Origin: Paludibacteraceae bacterium
GTDB taxonomy: Bacteria; Bacteroidota; Bacteroidia; Bacteroidales; Paludibacteraceae
DNA: 64,000 nucleotides
Assembly: GCA_016283095.1 (NCBI GenBank)
Contig: JAEEMG010000082.1
Location: forward strand, 99,890 to 163,889
Direction of reading: 5' to 3'
The notes below the pieces were generated by a model. It was not told the origin of the DNA, ran no database searches, and saw only the letters and a list, made by a program, of their open reading frames with translations. Every line of letters starts with the position of its first letter. Position 1 is the stretch's first letter. A program made the translations under genes and the position numbers. Positions 48,874 through 57,823 of this stretch are shown here, piece after piece.

Positions 48874-49760
48874 AAAAGACGTTGCTCTTTTTGCCTGCAA
48901 TCCTTTGTATGGTGTCGTGCCATACAAAATCGGATGTCGTGCCGGAACAAGTTGGGGTAAGTGATACGATCCAAACGGTTGTTGATTCGGTTGTGAAGGA
49001 TAGTGTTGTGGCTGAGGCTCCTAGGATTCCGTTGTATGACACAGAGATTTTCCAATATGATACAGCATATTATGTTGATCCCAATCAGACGCAACATAAG
49101 TTTGTGAAATACAAGGCGGTGCTGGCGATGCCTGCGAGAAATGATTCTGATAAACTGGTGAGAGACATCCGTTTCGATATCATGAAATTTGCGACAGAGA
49201 GACAGATGACGGATCCTATTGTCGCAACTACCGGCTATTTCGCTACCGTCGCCACAAAATTCAAAACTGATTTCCGCGCGGCTGACGAGTTTTCGAAAAA
49301 TCACTATTTCGATTGGAGGGTGGCCAGATTCACCAAAAACTCTTATCAGGATACAAGACTTTATTGTGTGGCGAAGGCTATCTATGAAAACACTGGAAGC
49401 ACTCCTCTTTTTGGCCTCTCCTATAGCAATTGGGATAAAAAGTTGAAGGAGAAGGTGGAATATGAGGATTTGTTTTCGGAAAAAGACGTGGAGGATATCC
49501 GCAATGTGCTTGTCGCTTGTATGGTTAAGAAATATGGAGTGGCAAATGAGGATTCGCTCGCGTCTAAGGGAATAGCAGTTGAACAGATTGCCCCAAGCAC
49601 AAAGTTCCTGCTTACGAAAGACTCAATCTATTTCGTATATTCTCCGTATGAATTAGGTATGGAATCGGAACGAAGCGTCAGAATTCCCGTCGCAAACAAA
49701 CAATTACGTCAATTTATGGACACGACAAAGTCCATCGTAAGATATTTACTTGAAGATTAA
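48870..49760 (+). CDS. RsiV/DUF3298-like lipoprotein, second copy
   Basis: Lipobox ILCMVSC; ATGA overlap with the preceding gene; shares the LEDLF...SPYELG C-terminal layout. Confidence 0.72.
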   Translation: MKKTLLFLPAILCMVSCHTKSDVVPEQVGVSDTIQTVVDSVVKDSVVAEAPRIPLYDTEIFQYDTAYYVDPNQTQHKFVKYKAVLAMPARNDSDKLVRDIRFDIMKFATERQMTDPIVATTGYFATVATKFKTDFRAADEFSKNHYFDWRVARFTKNSYQDTRLYCVAKAIYENTGSTPLFGLSYSNWDKKLKEKVEYEDLFSEKDVEDIRNVLVACMVKKYGVANEDSLASKGIAVEQIAPSTKFLLTKDSIYFVYSPYELGMESERSVRIPVANKQLRQFMDTTKSIVRYLLED

Positions 49761-49763
49761 TTT

Positions 49764-50393
49764 ATGGCAGATATATCAATTATAGAAAAATACTTCCCGA
49801 ATCTTTCGGATGTGCAGAAATCTCAGTTTGCAGCCCTGGACGCATTGTATCAGGACTGGAATTCAAAAATCAATGTGATTTCCCGCAAGGACATGGACAA
49901 TTTCTATGAGCATCATGTGCTTCATTCGTTGGGCATTGCGAAATTCACAGAGTTTGCTGATGGAACAGAGATCTTAGACCTTGGTACAGGAGGCGGGTTC
50001 CCAGCTATCCCGTTGGCAATTATGTTCCCTAACGTATCTTTTCATGCTATCGACGGAGTGGGGAAGAAGATCAAGGTGCTGAATGCGGTGGCTGAAGCTA
50101 TTGGTCTGAAGAATATCAAAGGAGAACATTTGCGTGCAGAGGAAGTGAAGACGAAGTATGACTATGTAGTGAGCCGTGCTGTGATGCAGATGCCAGACCT
50201 TGTGAAGTTGGCTCGACCTTTGTTGAAGCCAGTTGCGTCGTCTGCACTTCCTGTCGGTGTGATTGCGTTGAAGGGTGGCGATTTGACGGATGAGTTGAAA
50301 TCGTTTGGAAGAAATGCCATGAGCGAATCCCTTACCAATTATTTTGAGGAGGAGTTCTTTTCTACCAAGAGTGTTGTGTACGTGATGAAATAA
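49764..50393 (+). CDS. rsmG: 16S rRNA (guanine(527)-N7)-methyltransferase
   Basis: WNSKINVISRKDMDNFYEHHVLHSLGIAKF...ILDLGTGGGFPAIPLAI...VVSRAV. Confidence 0.96.
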   Translation: MADISIIEKYFPNLSDVQKSQFAALDALYQDWNSKINVISRKDMDNFYEHHVLHSLGIAKFTEFADGTEILDLGTGGGFPAIPLAIMFPNVSFHAIDGVGKKIKVLNAVAEAIGLKNIKGEHLRAEEVKTKYDYVVSRAVMQMPDLVKLARPLLKPVASSALPVGVIALKGGDLTDELKSFGRNAMSESLTNYFEEEFFSTKSVVYVMK

Positions 50394-50398
50394 GAGAG

Positions 50399-51058
50399 AT
50401 GAATTTTGTTGAAGAACCGAAGTTTGCGGCGAGAAGAAGAATGATGGTGGCTCAGCTTAGAACTAATAAGTTAGCCTTTTCTGAAGATGTGTTGGATGCG
50501 ATCTCGAAGGTGCCACGCCATTTGTTTTGCCAACCGATGTATGTGGCGTCTGCTTATGAAGATGTGACGTTGCCTATCGCTGCAAAACAGACGATATCCC
50601 AACCGTCTACTGTAGCAAGGCAAATGTCGTTGCTGGAGTTGAAACCTGGTGAAAAAGTTTTGGAGATAGGCACTGGCAGTGGATATCAGACAGCATGTCT
50701 GGTGGCGTTTGGAGTGGATGTTTATTCGATAGAGCGACAGAAAGCATTGTATGATATCACGTCGGATCTTTTCCAAAGACTGGATATCAGAGTCAATAAT
50801 ATTTGTGGCGACGGTTATCTTGGTATGCCTGAGCATGCTCCGTTCGACAAGATCATTGTTACTGCTGGAGCATTTCAGCTTCCTCCAAAGTTGATGGCTC
50901 AACTTAAAGTAGGAGGTATGATGATTATTCCGGTTGAGGACTCGTCTGGTGTAAGCAATATGCATCGTGTTAGACGTATTGATGAAAGCCAGTTTGCGGT
51001 CGACAAATTAGAAGAGTGCAATTTTGTGCCGATGCTCAGCGGTGTCAATAATGCATAG
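50399..51058 (+). CDS. pcm: Protein-L-isoaspartate O-methyltransferase
   Basis: VPRHLFCQPMYVASAYEDVTLPIAAKQTISQPSTVARQMSLLELKPGEKVLEIGTGSGYQTACL. Confidence 0.95.
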   Translation: MNFVEEPKFAARRRMMVAQLRTNKLAFSEDVLDAISKVPRHLFCQPMYVASAYEDVTLPIAAKQTISQPSTVARQMSLLELKPGEKVLEIGTGSGYQTACLVAFGVDVYSIERQKALYDITSDLFQRLDIRVNNICGDGYLGMPEHAPFDKIIVTAGAFQLPPKLMAQLKVGGMMIIPVEDSSGVSNMHRVRRIDESQFAVDKLEECNFVPMLSGVNNA

Positions 51059-51089
51059 CTGAGTTTGATAATTAATTATAGATAAATAT

Positions 51090-51128
51090 TCCCTGGAAGT
51101 TTGATGTGAACTTTCAGGGATTTGTTTT
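51090..51128 (+). terminator. Hairpin terminator
   Basis: TCCCTGGAAGTTTGATGTGAACTTTCAGGGA followed by TTTGTTTT. Confidence 0.7.
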
Positions 51129-51328
51129 GCCGTTATAATCAGTAAAATACACGATAAATATGTTGTTGAAAACATAGTGGTGAAATATGTGTCGCAAAAA
51201 ATATGTTTTTGTAAAAACTTTATTTACATTTGACAAGAAGCGTATTTGACGGGAAGCGAAAAGCATAAAAAGATTTAATTATAGAGATTTGCGAACTTGG
51301 GTGATTTGCCCCTTAAAAATTTGAAGCT

Positions 51329-53944
51329 ATGAAAAAACTAAAATTACTATTGTTTTCTGTGCTTGCTCTTGCATCCAACAGCATTTTTGCTGGATCCCGT
51401 TCTTTTGATGAGATACAGGGAATAGCGAATAATACACTTGTCAATTCAGACAAAGTATATCTTGTGGATTCCAAGATTGTGAATGGAGATACCGTATGTT
51501 ATACTTTCAAAGGAGATAATGGAGGGTATGCGATTCTATCTGCTGATTCTCGTGTGCCTGCTCTTCTTGCATATAGTAATGACGGTGAGATTTATCCAGA
51601 ACTGCAAGAAATGATCGATCGCTTTGTGCAGAATATAGATGAAAACCTACATAAGAATATAGAGTTGTCTCAGTCTGCATCTGGGTCGGAATTAAGAGCT
51701 ACACGAATTAAAGATGCTCCAATAGAACCATTGCTAAAGGATATCGCATGGGGACAATGGGCTCCTTTTAACTTGAATGCACCTGCTTTTGGAGAGAAAC
51801 AAGCTCCTGTAGGTTGTGTGGCAACTGCAGTCGCTCAACTTCTTTATTATCACCGTTATCCGGCGGCAACACTTTCTGATGTTCCGGCTTATACTACAGC
51901 GACTGGAAAAATTGATGTCGCAGGTGCTGAAAAAGGCACGATATTGGATTGGGATAATATGCTGGACAACTACTTCAATGGATATACAGACGTAAATGCA
52001 AAAGCCGTTTCTGATCTTTTTTCTGTAGTCGACGCTGCTGTTGAGATGGATTTCGGTAAAGAAGAGAGCCCTTCCGGTAAACTTTGTATGGAAGAACTTG
52101 TAAATGTGTTTGGATATGATCCTGATTTGATTCGTATAGCTTACCGCTCCAGCTACACATTCAAGGATTGGTCTAACCTCATCTATAATGAGTTGAAGGA
52201 AAACCGTCCTGTCCTTATGGCTGGATATTCATTGACAAAAGGACATCGTTTCTTGTGTGACGGAATTGACAAAAATGGATTGTTCCATGTCAATTGGGGA
52301 TGGGATGGCTCACGTGATGGATATTATGATCTGGCGGTATTGAATCCGCACACCACAACAGAGGTAGGCTCAAGTAAGTCGTCAGATGGATTTTCTAGAA
52401 ACAATTATATAGTTTATGGCATTCAGCCAGACAATGGGGTCGTTGATGCATCTGTCCGAAATTCTGTCATTGAATCTTTGTCTGTGGATTGTCAGTATGA
52501 TAATGGACATTATTTCTTATTTTATTCTTATCTCAACAGCTTGTCTGAAGAGAAAACCATGCATTTGGCAAATGGATATATAGATGAAGACGGAAATGTT
52601 GTCAATATAGGAAAAATTGGAAAGTACGACGTCGCTCCACAGTTGGTCAACTATATGGAAAACGTATATAACCTAAATGTCTCAAAGTTCGAAGATGGAA
52701 AGACATATAAGGTTTGTCTTATAGAAAGTGAGGATGGAGAACATTGGACTCCTTGTGATGGACATGAATATGTCAGCTGTACATTCTCTGTTAAAAATGG
52801 AGTTGTGTCGCTCGTTGATAAGTACGAGTTGTCAGCTTCTGTGGAAATGGTTGATTATATCGACTCAGAGCAATATGCCCATGGCATAATCCATTTGAAA
52901 AACTCTGGCACACAGGAGTATTACAAATATATTTACATGATGATAAACTCTACAGATAAGAAACCCGATGCTGCTTCTTTTGCTTCTTATGTCACTGTAG
53001 AAGCGGGAGACAGTAGTGATGTCGATTTCAAATTTATTCCGGAATCAGACTCTGTTTATTATTGGTTGCTAAGTAAAGACATGATTGTCTTGGATAGTGG
53101 TATCGTTTATAAGGGGGACAAGCAGTACAACCTTAAAGCTTCTGTAAGGATAGATACAACGGAAACAGGAACCCTTATCTGCCGAGTCATGGTGAAAAAT
53201 GAAGGTGATGCATATTACGACAATTATCTAAATGTCTCTCTCAATTATATAGGAGGTTTTTATTCGATAAATCCGCAGCTGTATCTGAAGCCAGGAGAGG
53301 AGACTGTAGTCAATTCGTATATTCCAAACACTTTCATCTACACTCGCTATTCTGTTTATGACAACTTAGGAAATCTGATTGTTTTCAATAATATGAATGG
53401 TGATATGGCAAACAATGGGGAAGTGACTGTTAATTTTACGACCAGCAGATATAACACTTCTGATCAGATCGTTGTAGGAAACCTTATCGTCAACAATGGT
53501 ACTTCTGAGCCTCATTCCGCTACGTATATCATCGAGTTGGATACTACAGGTAATTATATGGGAAGGAAACTTGCGTCGTTCACAGTTGATATTCCTGCTA
53601 ATTCTTCAGAGAATATTCCATTCTCTCTCTACGTTGGCCGTGATAATTGTGGCTTGGTTGTTTATCGTGAGGGAGCTACAACGAGAACTCGCTATACGAT
53701 GACAGCTCGATATGACGGTAGTACTGATATAGAAGAGATGGTCGCTGAGGATAACAGCAAGATAAAGGTTTGGACTAAAGACGGTGCTATTGTGGCTGAG
53801 GCTATAGATGATGCTCTTCTACGAATCTCAACGATTGACGGACGAATCCTAGTATCCCGTCGTCTCTGCAAGGAAGAAACATTCCATCAGGAATTCCCTT
53901 CTGCTATTTATATTGTGAATGGAAAGAAAATACTTGTTCATTAG
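51329..53944 (+). CDS. C10 family (streptopain-like) cysteine protease with T9SS C-terminal domain
   Basis: Pro-region FDEIQGIANN...YAILSADSRVPALLAYSNDG; catalytic APVGCVATAVAQLLYYHRYP and KGHRFLCDGIDKNGLFHVNWGWDG; CTD ending AIYIVNGKKILVH. Confidence 0.9.
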   Translation: MKKLKLLLFSVLALASNSIFAGSRSFDEIQGIANNTLVNSDKVYLVDSKIVNGDTVCYTFKGDNGGYAILSADSRVPALLAYSNDGEIYPELQEMIDRFVQNIDENLHKNIELSQSASGSELRATRIKDAPIEPLLKDIAWGQWAPFNLNAPAFGEKQAPVGCVATAVAQLLYYHRYPAATLSDVPAYTTATGKIDVAGAEKGTILDWDNMLDNYFNGYTDVNAKAVSDLFSVVDAAVEMDFGKEESPSGKLCMEELVNVFGYDPDLIRIAYRSSYTFKDWSNLIYNELKENRPVLMAGYSLTKGHRFLCDGIDKNGLFHVNWGWDGSRDGYYDLAVLNPHTTTEVGSSKSSDGFSRNNYIVYGIQPDNGVVDASVRNSVIESLSVDCQYDNGHYFLFYSYLNSLSEEKTMHLANGYIDEDGNVVNIGKIGKYDVAPQLVNYMENVYNLNVSKFEDGKTYKVCLIESEDGEHWTPCDGHEYVSCTFSVKNGVVSLVDKYELSASVEMVDYIDSEQYAHGIIHLKNSGTQEYYKYIYMMINSTDKKPDAASFASYVTVEAGDSSDVDFKFIPESDSVYYWLLSKDMIVLDSGIVYKGDKQYNLKASVRIDTTETGTLICRVMVKNEGDAYYDNYLNVSLNYIGGFYSINPQLYLKPGEETVVNSYIPNTFIYTRYSVYDNLGNLIVFNNMNGDMANNGEVTVNFTTSRYNTSDQIVVGNLIVNNGTSEPHSATYIIELDTTGNYMGRKLASFTVDIPANSSENIPFSLYVGRDNCGLVVYREGATTRTRYTMTARYDGSTDIEEMVAEDNSKIKVWTKDGAIVAEAIDDALLRISTIDGRILVSRRLCKEETFHQEFPSAIYIVNGKKILVH

Positions 53945-53985
53945 GCATTAGGTACAGATATACAAGAGGTTGTATAAAACAAATA

Positions 53986-54038
53986 ACAGGCCATGGTAGC
54001 CAAGCGTCTGCGACGTTTGCCAACCATGGCCTGTTTTG
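53986..54038 (+). terminator. Long hairpin terminator
   Basis: ACAGGCCATGGT...ACCATGGCCTGT perfect 12-bp stem followed by TTTG. Confidence 0.75.
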
Positions 54039-54177
54039 ATTACCGTTCCATGATATTGGTCAATTCATAATTCATAATTGTGGGTAAAATCCATGTGTTG
54101 GATTTTGACGTAGGGGCGATCCATTGTGGTCGCTCAGATTTATGAAAAACGGTCACCCATGTCTGGATATAAAAGTA

Positions 54178-54200
54178 GAGACGCCGCAATGCGACGTCTC
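54178..54200 (-). terminator. GAGACG...CGTCTC hairpin downstream of the 54244 gene
   Basis: GAGACGCCGCAATGCGACGTCTC. Confidence 0.55.
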
Positions 54201-54243
54201 TACAGAATATTTAGACGAATTTGTCTCTGACTTCGTCAATCGT

Positions 54244-55281
54244 TTATCTGCCTTTCTTGAATTTGTTCTTTATTTCAGGATAATCCAAAAGGAATGGGAA
54301 ATCATTCACAACACTGGCATAGAGCTTGTAGTTCTTGTTGATTTCCGGAAGCATTATCAAGAAAATGGTTTCTGCGTACTCATTCTTCTGATTGGAATAT
54401 TCCAAAGCTTTTGTCAGGAACAGATTCCTGTATGAGTTGTTGCGAAGATAGTTGAACAAAGCTTTGCTCTCACGCTCTGAACATCCATTGGCGTTTCCTA
54501 TTTCAATATTGTTGATATATTCCCTCCATAATGCGACTGTCATTAAGATGTTCTTCTCCATCTTGTTGACATATTCTGAGGTGACGCAGCTGTCTGGCAT
54601 TTCTGAGTCAGGTGAAATCATCAGTTGCTGATGCAGAATTTCCTTGAATTCTTTTGGAGCGTAGGTTGAGTCTATTTGTTCCATAGAGAAGTCCAAATCG
54701 TAGTAACTTTCGGAAAATTTCACAAGTTTCAACGATCTGTCATAGTATTCCTCATGTACGTAGGTGTATGGAGTGTAGAAACTGTACACATATATGGAGT
54801 CATCCATTTTCGACAATTTCACTTTGCGTGTGCCCTGCAATGTATGTGTGTGCGTGATAGGAATATATCCTGGGGCTTTAGGCTCAGTTGAATAAATCAC
54901 TCTGGCATCTGTGTTTACGGATAGATAGCATCGTCCTACAGTGTCCGCCTCATTCTCAAACATGATAAGTTCGCCATTCCTTACCAGAAATCTGAATTTT
55001 CGTTGATTCAGAATGGTTTTATGTTGGGATGAATAGTAGTATAATGTTTCCTCTCTATAATGATTTTTCTCATTGTAGATTATCGCCATATAGTCCACGT
55101 AATCATGTCCGTTCTCTCCATCGATTCTTTTCTGGAAATAACGGATGTCGACACCATCTTTGGCTTCTGGTGCTTCTAGGATATATTGCTGACTTTCCAC
55201 CTGTTTATTGTTGCATGATGTAATAGCAGATAAAACAAGCAGAGTGGTCAAAATATTTGTCAATCTCTTAATCATATTCAT
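54244..55281 (-). CDS. Hypothetical lipoprotein
   Basis: MNMIKRLTNILTTLLVLSAITSCNNKQ lipobox; 345 aa, no recognised domain. Confidence 0.75.
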   Translation of the reverse strand: MNMIKRLTNILTTLLVLSAITSCNNKQVESQQYILEAPEAKDGVDIRYFQKRIDGENGHDYVDYMAIIYNEKNHYREETLYYYSSQHKTILNQRKFRFLVRNGELIMFENEADTVGRCYLSVNTDARVIYSTEPKAPGYIPITHTHTLQGTRKVKLSKMDDSIYVYSFYTPYTYVHEEYYDRSLKLVKFSESYYDLDFSMEQIDSTYAPKEFKEILHQQLMISPDSEMPDSCVTSEYVNKMEKNILMTVALWREYINNIEIGNANGCSERESKALFNYLRNNSYRNLFLTKALEYSNQKNEYAETIFLIMLPEINKNYKLYASVVNDFPFLLDYPEIKNKFKKGR

Positions 55282-55508
55282 TGCCTTTTCTTTTTAGGAT
55301 AGCAACTGAAAATGTATTTTAGAGGTGTAGTTTAGTACGCCCTTTTTATGACTACCTTTAAAAGGGTAGTTAATTTACAAAAATAATATTTTTTTTGAAG
55401 AGGACAAAAAATAGCCATAAAATTCGGATCAGTAATGTAAAATGAGTAGTATTAAATGTGTTATAACACAAAACGGTCTCTTTTTTTGTATGTGTAGTGA
55501 CTACTAAA

Positions 55509-56099
55509 CTATAAATTCACTACTATGGCTTCGTGGTGGATGGCTGGGAGAATCTTTTCTGTCAAGTCTTTCACATGCATACGCAGACTGGATGTGTTCA
55601 TACATGGATGACAACCTACAAATTCACTTCTCAACACATCACTGTCTATCAGCAATTGCACAGTGTTCTCTTTGTCGTTCATCAATCCAAGCACAGACAC
55701 TGATCCTGGTGTGACGTCGAGATATTTGAGCATCTCTTCCTCTCCGGCAAACGACAATCTGGCTGAATTTATCTGTGCAGACAAGTCTTTGGTCAGGAAT
55801 TTTTTGTCGCCTGGCATCATTAGAAGATAGTATTTGGTGTGCTGTTTGTTTGTGAGAAACAGATTCTTACAGATGATGGCATGTTTGCCTTTGTCCGCAC
55901 TTTGGTCTGCTTTGAACGCTTCTAGTGGCATGCGTTCAAACGCTGCGTCTATCTCCGCACATACTTCCATGGTCATGGCTGGCTCATGGTCGAGACGGTC
56001 ATATTCAACATGTAGTGAGTCGAGTAGGTCGTACACTCTGATTTCTCTCTCTAGTCTGCCAGACAGGTCTTCTGGTCTTCCTTTGTATATAGTAAGCAT
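55509..56099 (-). CDS. YbaK/PrdX-type prolyl-tRNA deacylase domain protein
   Basis: DLLDSLHVEYDRLDHEPAMTMEVCAEID...KNLFLTNKQHTKYYLLMMPGDKKF...GSVSVLGLMND. Confidence 0.88.
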   Translation of the reverse strand: MLTIYKGRPEDLSGRLEREIRVYDLLDSLHVEYDRLDHEPAMTMEVCAEIDAAFERMPLEAFKADQSADKGKHAIICKNLFLTNKQHTKYYLLMMPGDKKFLTKDLSAQINSARLSFAGEEEMLKYLDVTPGSVSVLGLMNDKENTVQLLIDSDVLRSEFVGCHPCMNTSSLRMHVKDLTEKILPAIHHEAIVVNL

Positions 56100-56103
56100 G
56101 TTT

Positions 56104-56841
56104 TTATTCGTTTATGTCTGTTTGTGGATGTCCGGTTGCGATTTGGATTGGCTCCCCTCCAAAGTGTGGCTCTTTGCCGATAAGCATGTCAAGGTATAGT
56201 TTCATTCTCGCTCCAGCTTCCCTTATCAATGTTTTATACTTGCTTCTTTTGACTTCTACATCTTTAGCGTTGAAGCCGATTAAATCCATGTCCTGCCATT
56301 CTCCTAGCACAATGCTCCTTTCGTTATGAAACTTCTGGGAAATGACGGTCATTTTGGTCTGTCCAAAGATGTTTTTGGCTCTCACTACGGAATCCAATGT
56401 CCTGAATCCTGCATAGTCTATGTAAATCACATCTTTAGGGATGCCTCTTTCTATAAGGATCTCTCTCATAACATCAGGTTCTGAATAATCCTTCGTTTTG
56501 TTGTCTCCGCTGATAAGGACAAATTTAATCTTGCCTGCCTTGTATAGCTTTTCCACCGCATCCACACGATAGGTGAAATATGGATTGTCCATCCCTTTTT
56601 TCGTTTTTGGGTTGGTGCCAAGCACCATTCCCACTTCATTGTATGGAATGCTGTTGACGTCGTCGTACAGCTTGTCTGCGGTTTTATTCTCTACTGATTT
56701 GTAGAAACAAATTGGAGTGATAATGAGAATCGCTATGATCAGCAGAGATAACCTGATGATCATTTTCTTCTTTTTGGTCAGTTTGATGCCCATTTTGCAG
56801 AATTTAGCATTTTTCATTTGGCATTGTGAATTTGGATTCAT
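56104..56841 (-). CDS. SanA/YdcF-like DUF218 membrane protein
   Basis: N-terminal TM; GMVLGTNPKTKKGMDNPYFTYRVDAVEKLYKAGKIKFVLISGDN...RTLDSVVRAKNIFGQTKMTVISQKFHNERS. Internal start MGIKLTKKK possible. Confidence 0.87.
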   Translation of the reverse strand: MNPNSQCQMKNAKFCKMGIKLTKKKKMIIRLSLLIIAILIITPICFYKSVENKTADKLYDDVNSIPYNEVGMVLGTNPKTKKGMDNPYFTYRVDAVEKLYKAGKIKFVLISGDNKTKDYSEPDVMREILIERGIPKDVIYIDYAGFRTLDSVVRAKNIFGQTKMTVISQKFHNERSIVLGEWQDMDLIGFNAKDVEVKRSKYKTLIREAGARMKLYLDMLIGKEPHFGGEPIQIATGHPQTDINE

Positions 56842-57257
56842 TCTCCTGCGATTGTCGCGACGATATGTCTCGCACCTCCGTAGTTTCTGAATTCACAAAG
56901 GTATATTCCTTGCCAAGTGCCAAGGTTAAGCCTGCCATTGGTGATTGGAATAGTAAGGCTGTCGCCGACGAGTGTGCTTTTGGCGTGAGCTGGCATATCA
57001 TCGTCTCCTTCAAGTGTATGCTGGTAATATGGCTCGCGTTCTTTCACCATGCGGTTGAAGATGCTTTCCATGTCGACGCGAACATCAGGATCAGCATTCT
57101 CGTTGATTGTCAACCCTGCGGATGTGTGTTTGATAAACAGGTTCAGCAATCCGACTTTAGGTAATGCTGGCAAATGAGACAGAATTTCGCCTGTGACTAG
57201 ATGAAACCCACGTCGCTTTTCATTAAGAGAGAATTCTACTTGTGTCCACATGGTCAT
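56838..57257 (-). CDS. YjbQ/UPF0047 family protein
   Basis: GLLNLFIKHTSAGLTINENADPDVRVDMESIFNRMV...HAKSTLVGDSLTIPITNGRLNLGTWQGIYLCEFRN. Confidence 0.93.
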   Translation of the reverse strand: MTMWTQVEFSLNEKRRGFHLVTGEILSHLPALPKVGLLNLFIKHTSAGLTINENADPDVRVDMESIFNRMVKEREPYYQHTLEGDDDMPAHAKSTLVGDSLTIPITNGRLNLGTWQGIYLCEFRNYGGARHIVATIAGE

Positions 57258-57778
57258 TCAACGATTGTGATGTTGTAAACTACTGTTGCCTCTGGATCTT
57301 TTTTCTCCCAAGGTCGTTTGTATTCAAAGATGACTTTTGCGAATCCGGTTTTCTGAAAACTGAATACATATTCTCTGGTCGACGGTGCACCGCACATCAT
57401 TGGCTGTGACGGATCTCTTTGGGTGGTGTTCTTTACTGTGTCCAGTTTCAAAATAGAACTGTCCTGAGTTTCTATTTTCACTTCCCAATCATATCCTGTT
57501 GACGGATTTGTCACAGCAGGGATGATGATGCTTGCCAGGTTTAATTGAACTGAGTCGTTGAACTCTTTGTTTCCATCGGAATAATTAAGCTCTGGAAGAG
57601 TCATATTCGTTTTGCTTTTTGCAACGGACACTGCTATATCAGCCGATTCTGCACTCTCTTCCGCTGCTGTGTCTTTTACTATTTTTCTTCTGTCCATTCT
57701 TCCTCCTTGCACTTGTGAGCAAGCTATCATTGCGATAGCTGAGAAAAATGCCAATGTTGTCTTGATAAATTTTTTCAT
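57254..57778 (-). CDS. Chagasin-like (I42 family) cysteine protease inhibitor, lipoprotein
   Basis: Lipobox AIAMIAC; NPSTGYDW, GAPSTREYVFSF and YKRPWE correspond to chagasin loops NPTTGY, GxGG-type and RPW. Confidence 0.8.
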   Translation of the reverse strand: MKKFIKTTLAFFSAIAMIACSQVQGGRMDRRKIVKDTAAEESAESADIAVSVAKSKTNMTLPELNYSDGNKEFNDSVQLNLASIIIPAVTNPSTGYDWEVKIETQDSSILKLDTVKNTTQRDPSQPMMCGAPSTREYVFSFQKTGFAKVIFEYKRPWEKKDPEATVVYNITIVE

Positions 57779-57795
57779 TTAAAAAGAATTTCGTG

Positions 57796-57817
57796 GAGAC
57801 GGGAATAATCCCGTCTC
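57796..57817 (-). terminator. GAGACGGGA/TCCCGTCTC terminator after the Ca2+ ATPase
   Basis: 9-bp perfect stem 7 bp beyond the 57824 stop. Confidence 0.75.
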
Positions 57818-57823
57818 TACGGA

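Noticed and set aside
54124-54435. 103-aa plus ORF
   Set aside because: Antisense to the 3' end of the 54244 lipoprotein gene and starts in repeat DNA.
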